NCBI RefSeq assembly: GCF_016624945.1
Contig: NZ_JACVUI010000001.1
Coordinates: 310,001-374,000 of the forward strand
Reading direction: 5' to 3'
Length of the DNA stretch: 64,000 nt
DNA from: Acinetobacter sp. S54
GTDB lineage: Bacteria > Pseudomonadota > Gammaproteobacteria > Pseudomonadales > Moraxellaceae
The notes beneath the pieces were generated by a model that saw only the letters and a list, made by a program, of their open reading frames with translations, was not told where the DNA came from and did no database searches. Below are positions 58,996 through 64,000 of this stretch, piece by piece. The position numbers and the translations under genes are program-made. Position 1 is the first letter of the stretch; each line of letters opens with the position of its first letter.

Positions 58996-60366
58996 TTATT
59001 TTTCAGACAGTCTTGACTCATCCAACGGTTTGGTATTGGACTGTAAATGTTGCAGGATTTGCTCTTTTTGTGTATTGCTTAAATGCTCGAGTAGTTGAAG
59101 CACTTGATCAAAATCAGTTTCCACAAGAGCGGATGGACTCAAATCATTTAAGTCTGGTGCTGTGGATGGGTTAAATAGATTTTGATAAACAGTTTCATAA
59201 ATATGATGAGAGCTTTCAAGCTCTAAAGTGGAAATCTGTTTATTGGATAAACTTAAGCATTGATAATCGACCCCATGTTCAAGCAATTCTTCACGATTTC
59301 CTGTCACGATCAGTTGAAGACGCGGAAAAGCCTGATGTAAACGTTCCAAAATTTCACGACACAAGATATGGTCAAGTTGGGCATCGATATGATCAATTAA
59401 TACAATTCCGTCACCTTCAAGACAAGGATAGAGACTTAGAGGGTTGAGCAAACATAAACGACGTACAATATCTCCCACCAAGGCAATCCACGTTTTGATT
59501 GAATTTGATAATTGCTGATAAGCCAGACTTTGCCCCTGATAAGTGACCATGAGTTGTAGTTTGGGCTGATATTGTAGATAAATATCAGTAATATCAGGAA
59601 ATACCACATTTAAGCTGGTTTTTAATGCCTGCAAATTGGGTGAGTTCAGTTGGGCATGGGTTTGAAAAATTTCTTGTTCCAGATTTTGTAAACTTTCGGC
59701 ATTAAACTTACCGAGAATATGTTGCAGTAGTTGTGCACTTTGGGCATTTTCAATATCACTGATTTCACGAAACCATTCAAAAAAACGAGCAAAGGTGGTA
59801 AATGGAATAGCAGCGACATCGTAAGCTGAAGACGGTTGAAAGACTGCAGGAATATTTTTACTGAGTAAATTTACTTCATTAATAAAGCGGTCGGCAGGAT
59901 AATAAGCAATACATGGTAAGCCTTGCAATGGATCTTGCTTAATGGCTTTTTGATATAAGGCCGTTAACTCTTCAAGTTGCTGAGTTTCAGTCTGACTTAT
60001 ACCGACCCCTTGGCTATTTAAGGTTTTATATAGCTTCCATGTACACACTGAATTATCATTTTGCTGTGACTGGCTGCCTTCTGCAAGCTGACCGATTTCA
60101 CTTGGAATCCTGATTTGAATGTCAATTCGGGATTGGATTCGTGAGTTTAAAATATCTTGATCGAGCATAACCACGCCCGCAGTACGATTGTCTTTCAAAC
60201 GCGCTGGAAACCAGCTTAACGCTTGGTAGATATGTTTAAGCAGTGTCGTTTTACCGGTTGCCTGTTCACCTAAAATAAGCGTGATGGGTTTGTTAGAGTA
60301 ATGAAACTGAACCTGCAAATGACTAAACAAGCTTGTATGTTTTAGATGAATGGATTCAAGTTTCAT
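58996..60366 (-). CDS. AAA/RecF-like ATPase with degenerate Walker B and signature motifs
   Basis: The 456-residue protein resembles single-chain AAA_15/AAA_21-type (ABC/RecF-like) ATPases. Walker A is intact (GEQATGKTT, residues 33-41). At Walker B the sequence is IVLIDHIDAQLD (321-332), where the family has LIDEID-x-HLH; the catalytic Glu is His326. The signature is LSNSIKT (286-292) in place of LSDGxKS, and the switch TTHSP is TGN. No TOPRIM nuclease domain follows; the last 100 residues are helical and unknown. ATG 60366 is preferred to a TTG at 60390 because GGTGGG precedes it. It lies 29 bases after a UvrD-like helicase gene. The function is unknown; it may bind ATP without turnover. 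Confidence 0.75.
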   Translation of the reverse strand: MKLESIHLKHTSLFSHLQVQFHYSNKPITLILGEQATGKTTLLKHIYQALSWFPARLKDNRTAGVVMLDQDILNSRIQSRIDIQIRIPSEIGQLAEGSQSQQNDNSVCTWKLYKTLNSQGVGISQTETQQLEELTALYQKAIKQDPLQGLPCIAYYPADRFINEVNLLSKNIPAVFQPSSAYDVAAIPFTTFARFFEWFREISDIENAQSAQLLQHILGKFNAESLQNLEQEIFQTHAQLNSPNLQALKTSLNVVFPDITDIYLQYQPKLQLMVTYQGQSLAYQQLSNSIKTWIALVGDIVRRLCLLNPLSLYPCLEGDGIVLIDHIDAQLDHILCREILERLHQAFPRLQLIVTGNREELLEHGVDYQCLSLSNKQISTLELESSHHIYETVYQNLFNPSTAPDLNDLSPSALVETDFDQVLQLLEHLSNTQKEQILQHLQSNTKPLDESRLSEK

Positions 60367-60395
60367 AGGCCCACCAGAATTGGAACGCAATGTTT

Positions 60396-61907
60396 TTAAA
60401 CCGCCGCGGATTTGCGTAAACTTTGCGGGGCTTGCAGTTTAAGCTGTTGTACAAGATCATAAATGTGATGAATATTTAAGCTTACTTTAGCACGTGTACA
60501 GGCAACGTAAAGTAATCTAAGTTCCTCGTCACTGATTTTATGCTCAAGCCCATTGATTTTAAACTGATAATCATCTTCCAGATGTACCCGATCCCATTCC
60601 AGACCTTTAGCTTTATGGGCGGTTGAAATGACATAATCCGCCTGTTCTATTGGAGTGATCTTCGCTAATGCGCGTTTTAACGGATCAGTTCCATGATCAT
60701 CCACTAGTTTGACTAAGGGCTTAATATCACTTCCATCATTGGTTTCACAATATTCATGCACATCATGCCATGAATTAAACCATGCCAGTTCAGGAACATC
60801 GGTGACACGCTTGCCTTGTTTTAATAAACTGGCTGCATCAACAAAACGATTTAATTTATTGTGATCGGCTTGCAAACTAACTTTATCGCCATGAACTAAA
60901 CCAGCCAATAATAATTCCATGGCACGGGCGTTGGTACGACAAAGAATTGCATCACGCTGTTTGGTATGGGGTTTGTTGACCACTTTTGAGCTGAGATTTG
61001 GATTGCCCAACAATGGTACTGTTTCATCCAGTCCGCTTAATAAATAGTTGGCGACATCAGCAATTTGCTCCCCAAACCGAAATGAGGTGGTTAAGCGTGA
61101 TTCGGGTAAGGGCAATTGCTGCATAGCATTGACAGCACCACGCCATGCATAAATTTGTTGATGTGCATCACCAACATAAATTACTTGTGTACTACGTTGT
61201 TTGAGTAAAATTCCCAACATAAGTGGATCGGCATCCTGTGCTTCATCAAACAGAACATAATCGGCGGGAATATTCGGTTCAGACAGTGCCCATAATTTCA
61301 GGTAAATATCATGTCCAATTCCGGCCTGATGATTCTGATCAATCGATTCCAGCCAACGTCGTTCAACTGCGGGGTAAAGATGCTTTTGCAGTTGATCCAT
61401 ATCGTCAGGATGTAGCCAGCTTGGGGCTTGTATATGTCGTGGTGCAGGATATTGCGAACTGGTCGAGCAAAAATAACTCACAGCATTTGCGACCAAGCTA
61501 GCCAGACGACTTGGCATCAGCACATATTTTTCATAGCGCCCTCCCATCATACGGCGCAAGGTAATCGGTTCTAGTCGATAATCTTTCGCCATAAAGCTTG
61601 GACTTAAGCGGGGTAAACGTAATTTATCAGTAACGCCACGCGGTACACTACGAAATGCAAGAGAATGAAAGGTTCGACAGTCAACGTTACGATGAAACTT
61701 TTGTTGTGCTTCGCTGGCGATGGCTTTGTTAAACGCTAGATACATACCGCGCCGTTGTGGCATGGCATCGCTAATCAGTTGTAACGTCGTGGTTTTACCT
61801 GTGCCTGCATACGCGATAACTTTAAATGATTCACCTAACCGTGCATTATCGATAGCTGTGGCTTGTTCATACGTCGCTTTAGGTTTTTCAGAGCTAGACA
61901 CAGGCAA
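60396..61907 (-). CDS. UvrD/FBH1-like superfamily 1 DNA helicase
   Basis: The 503-residue SF1A helicase has motif I AYAGTGKTT (residues 33-40), motif II DEAQD (221-225), motif III GDAHQQIYAWRGA (246-258), motif V STAHKAKGLEWDRV near 430 and motif VI LLYVACTRAK. It is shorter than UvrD/Rep (about 700) and resembles the FBH1-like group. The start is a TTG with AAGGA about 8 bases upstream; a GTG two codons in is possible. It begins 3 bases after the hisIE stop and is followed by the ATPase gene, so the three are likely co-transcribed. Its target, whether repair, plasmid or phage DNA, is not known. Confidence 0.85.
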   Translation of the reverse strand: MPVSSSEKPKATYEQATAIDNARLGESFKVIAYAGTGKTTTLQLISDAMPQRRGMYLAFNKAIASEAQQKFHRNVDCRTFHSLAFRSVPRGVTDKLRLPRLSPSFMAKDYRLEPITLRRMMGGRYEKYVLMPSRLASLVANAVSYFCSTSSQYPAPRHIQAPSWLHPDDMDQLQKHLYPAVERRWLESIDQNHQAGIGHDIYLKLWALSEPNIPADYVLFDEAQDADPLMLGILLKQRSTQVIYVGDAHQQIYAWRGAVNAMQQLPLPESRLTTSFRFGEQIADVANYLLSGLDETVPLLGNPNLSSKVVNKPHTKQRDAILCRTNARAMELLLAGLVHGDKVSLQADHNKLNRFVDAASLLKQGKRVTDVPELAWFNSWHDVHEYCETNDGSDIKPLVKLVDDHGTDPLKRALAKITPIEQADYVISTAHKAKGLEWDRVHLEDDYQFKINGLEHKISDEELRLLYVACTRAKVSLNIHHIYDLVQQLKLQAPQSLRKSAAV

Positions 61908-61910
61908 TAT

Positions 61911-62684
61911 TTATCCTTGATTACGATTGGCTTTTTCAACCAGACCAGAAAGTCCCTGACGTCGTGCCAGTTCATCCAGTACTAGTTTTGGATCAAGATC
62001 AAAATGACCGAGCATGACGATACTATGGAACCACAAATCGGCAGTTTCATAGATCAGATCATTTAAGTGTTCCTGAGTCGGTTGAATAGCGTAATCTTTG
62101 GCCGCAATTATCGTTTCAACACTTTCTTCGCCGACTTTTTCCAGAATTTTATTCAAACCCTTTTTATATAGGCTAGCTACATAAGAACTATCCGCAGCCG
62201 CTTGTTTGCGTTGTTGCATCAATTGTCCTAGATAAGCCAGAACATCGACATGTTCTTGTGATGTCATATGTTCATGCGCTTCGGTTTTTGCAGAAGCACC
62301 ATAGATCGCAGTTGGATCTTTTAGTTGTACATCTACTATTTCCCAACCTTGTGGGCTAAGCTTGCGATAAAAACAAGATTCTCTGCCTGTATGACAAGCA
62401 ATTCCACCGTGCTGTTCTACTTGCAACACGATCACATCACCATCACAGTCAAGACGAATTTCATACACGGTTTGGAAATGACCTGATTCTTCGCCTTTGT
62501 GCCAGAGCTTTTGACGTGAACGTGAGAAATATACGGCCTGTTGTTTTTCTGCGGTCAAGGCGAGCGATTCACGATTCATCCATGCGACCATCAGCACTCG
62601 ACCAGTTTGATGATGTTGTGCGATGGCAGGGATCAAACCTTGTTCGTTAAATTTTACTTCATCGAGCCATTGCACATTGTTCAT
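61911..62684 (-). CDS. hisI: Bifunctional phosphoribosyl-AMP cyclohydrolase / phosphoribosyl-ATP pyrophosphatase
   Basis: HisIE performs steps 2 and 3 of histidine synthesis. The N-terminal HisI domain (residues 1-115) has the metal-binding [28 protein letters not shown]. The C-terminal HisE domain (about 150-245) has [15 protein letters not shown] and [12 protein letters not shown] linker of about 35 residues joins them. The remaining his genes are not in the window. Its stop lies 3 bases before the helicase start, an unusual partner. Confidence 0.94.
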   Translation of the reverse strand: MNNVQWLDEVKFNEQGLIPAIAQHHQTGRVLMVAWMNRESLALTAEKQQAVYFSRSRQKLWHKGEESGHFQTVYEIRLDCDGDVIVLQVEQHGGIACHTGRESCFYRKLSPQGWEIVDVQLKDPTAIYGASAKTEAHEHMTSQEHVDVLAYLGQLMQQRKQAAADSSYVASLYKKGLNKILEKVGEESVETIIAAKDYAIQPTQEHLNDLIYETADLWFHSIVMLGHFDLDPKLVLDELARRQGLSGLVEKANRNQG

Positions 62685-62821
62685 AACATCTCACCAAAAT
62701 TATGGATTAAATAAGTTCATTTGCGGTTATTCATCGCACCCTATAGTGTACGGCATCTGTTCATCGTTTCGGAAAAAAACTCATCTTTTTTGTGTTTTCA
62801 ACTGATGAATCTTAACCGTAT

Positions 62822-64000
62822 TTAGCTTAAATTTTGACTCAAAATAGCAGCCTGATGTCGAGTTTTGGCAATCTCGGCATAGTTCATGTGTCGTAGTGGT
62901 GCTGTTTTTAAGCCAGAAATAGTCAGTGCCATTTGTTTACGCAAATAAGGAATTTGGTACATCCAATAAAAACTAAAATCTCGGAATGGGCCTGCCCAAG
63001 TGGAGTCAGATTGATAGAGCGGCGTCAACAGTCGACTTAATAATTGATAAAACTGAGTGGATGAATAGCGTAATTCATGATAATGCTGCCAGAACTTAGC
63101 CCAGTCTACCTGTCGATCTGGAAATTGTTGCATGGCTTGTCCTAGAGCCCAAGCATCTAGCAACGCCATATTTGCACCTTGTCCTAATTGGGGGCTCATG
63201 GCATGTGCGGCATCTCCAATAACACCTATGCGACCTTGTCCAAACTTGGTCATCACTACATCACGATATTGGGCAGATAACCAGTGTAGATTTTCATCTG
63301 TTTGCATGGTCTGTTCAAGCCAATCAGCAATAGGGCGCCAACGAGATGAAATCTGATGAAGTAAAAAATCATGCTTTTGAGGGTTTTCTAAAAATTGTTG
63401 TAATTGTTGGGTCGGTAAACTCCAAAATACACTGGACAAACGTTGAGCTGGTGTCTGTGGAACTGCGCCTGTTGGTAAGATTCCCATCATAATGTGTGAG
63501 CGATCGTAAAACTGATGCAAAATTTGAGGATCTAAAGTTTTGCATTCTGAAACGATGCTCCACACAGCTCCCCATGGATAAGCCTTATCGACCTTTACCC
63601 AAGCTGGAGGACGTAAATGGCTACGTGCGCCATTGGCAATGATGACGGCATCAAAGCTGGATTCAAAAGATTGTCCCTGATATTGACCACGTACAATTAC
63701 GCCATCGCTATGTTCATGTAACTCATCAATTTCATGAGACATTTTCCATGTTACAGAGCCTGCATATTGTTCAAGTTTTGAGCTAAGTAAATGGCAAAGC
63801 GTTGCACGATGGATCCCAACACCATAATGTTGTGGATCTACTTCATGATAATGGCTGTTGACCAGTAAGCGCTGATTCGCAAGTTGCCCTTGTAAACCGG
63901 TTACCATTGCACCGAGTTCCAAAGCTTTGTCCAACAGACCTAAATGTTCAAATACTGCTAGGCCAGCAGGTTGTAATAATAGTCCAGCACCGACGGGTTG
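62822..64000 (-). CDS. FAD-dependent monooxygenase (UbiH/PHBH-like), 5' truncated
   Basis: The frame is open to the right edge, so the start is outside the window; the first visible residues, PVGAGLLLQPAGLAVFEHLGLL, continue an N-terminal FAD-binding domain. Downstream it has YGVGIHRATLCHLL, the NADPH/FAD motif IIANGARSHLR, and GRIGVIGDAAHAMSPQLGQGANMALLDA, which binds the FAD ribityl chain. It is a class A flavoprotein monooxygenase that hydroxylates an aromatic or polycyclic substrate; which one cannot be told. It is transcribed toward hisIE with a gap of about 140 bases. Confidence 0.85.
   Translation of the reverse strand, partial: QPVGAGLLLQPAGLAVFEHLGLLDKALELGAMVTGLQGQLANQRLLVNSHYHEVDPQHYGVGIHRATLCHLLSSKLEQYAGSVTWKMSHEIDELHEHSDGVIVRGQYQGQSFESSFDAVIIANGARSHLRPPAWVKVDKAYPWGAVWSIVSECKTLDPQILHQFYDRSHIMMGILPTGAVPQTPAQRLSSVFWSLPTQQLQQFLENPQKHDFLLHQISSRWRPIADWLEQTMQTDENLHWLSAQYRDVVMTKFGQGRIGVIGDAAHAMSPQLGQGANMALLDAWALGQAMQQFPDRQVDWAKFWQHYHELRYSSTQFYQLLSRLLTPLYQSDSTWAGPFRDFSFYWMYQIPYLRKQMALTISGLKTAPLRHMNYAEIAKTRHQAAILSQNLS

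Noticed and set aside
58996..61907. Gabija (GajA/GajB) defence system
   Set aside because: The helicase fits GajB in size, but the ATPase has no TOPRIM nuclease domain, its Walker B is degenerate, the gene order is reversed and the pair is tied to hisIE.

Overview
The window looks like a chromosomal segment of an Acinetobacter species (Gammaproteobacteria, Moraxellaceae). I infer this from the AT-rich sequence and from gene blocks I associate with that genus: a ComP/PilA-type pilin followed by a PglL-type oligosaccharyltransferase, fadBA, pilBCD-coaE, tpiA-secG-tRNA-rimP-nusA-infB-rbfA, a seven-cistron Mrp antiporter with fused A and B subunits, and a fused hisIE. I cannot name the species. 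No rRNA, CRISPR array, prophage or intact insertion sequence was seen.

Region 1 (1-9869) is a surface-glycan cluster. It holds a truncated GT-C-like membrane protein with TPR-like helices, a family 2 glycosyltransferase, a flippase-type ABC exporter, a CDP-glycerol-phosphotransferase-like protein, a fused cytidylyltransferase/SerK-like serine kinase, an Asp/Glu-type racemase and a SAM methyltransferase. Two convergent GT4 glycosyltransferases close it. The middle four genes read as a pathway that could make a CDP-activated phospho-serine-type group and place it on a glycan. This is the strongest candidate for an undescribed system here.

Region 2 (9870-13143) has the type IV pilin gene behind a probable sigma-54 promoter, its probable glycosylating enzyme and an unknown exported protein. 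Region 3 (13295-25586) has fadBA, an LpxO-like lipid A hydroxylase, a PH-domain protein, uvrC, a thioesterase, pgsA, an Ada-like/AlkB alkylation-repair pair and an ABC exporter. Region 4 (25733-30387) has an IclR regulator divergent from a three-gene FUSC/DUF1656/HlyD efflux set. Region 5 (30431-38493 and on to 40238) has yqgF/yqgE, recN, ppnP, rlmB, a frameshifted EamA transporter, coaE and pilDCB.

Region 6 (40518-47623) is the tpiA-secG-tRNA-Leu-tRNA-fMet-rimP-nusA-infB-rbfA block. It contains two identical initiator tRNA genes with what looks like a decayed third copy between them. Region 7 (47664-52203) is an aromatic-acid module: a Rieske oxygenase divergent from an OprD-type porin and an MhpT-like MFS transporter, separated by a 750-base AT-rich gap. 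Region 8 (52421-58668) is the Mrp cation/proton antiporter operon. Region 9 (58996-64000) reads leftward: a truncated FAD monooxygenase, hisIE, a UvrD-like helicase 3 bases downstream of hisIE, and an ATPase whose Walker B and signature motifs are degenerate. That helicase/ATPase pair is the second candidate for something undescribed.
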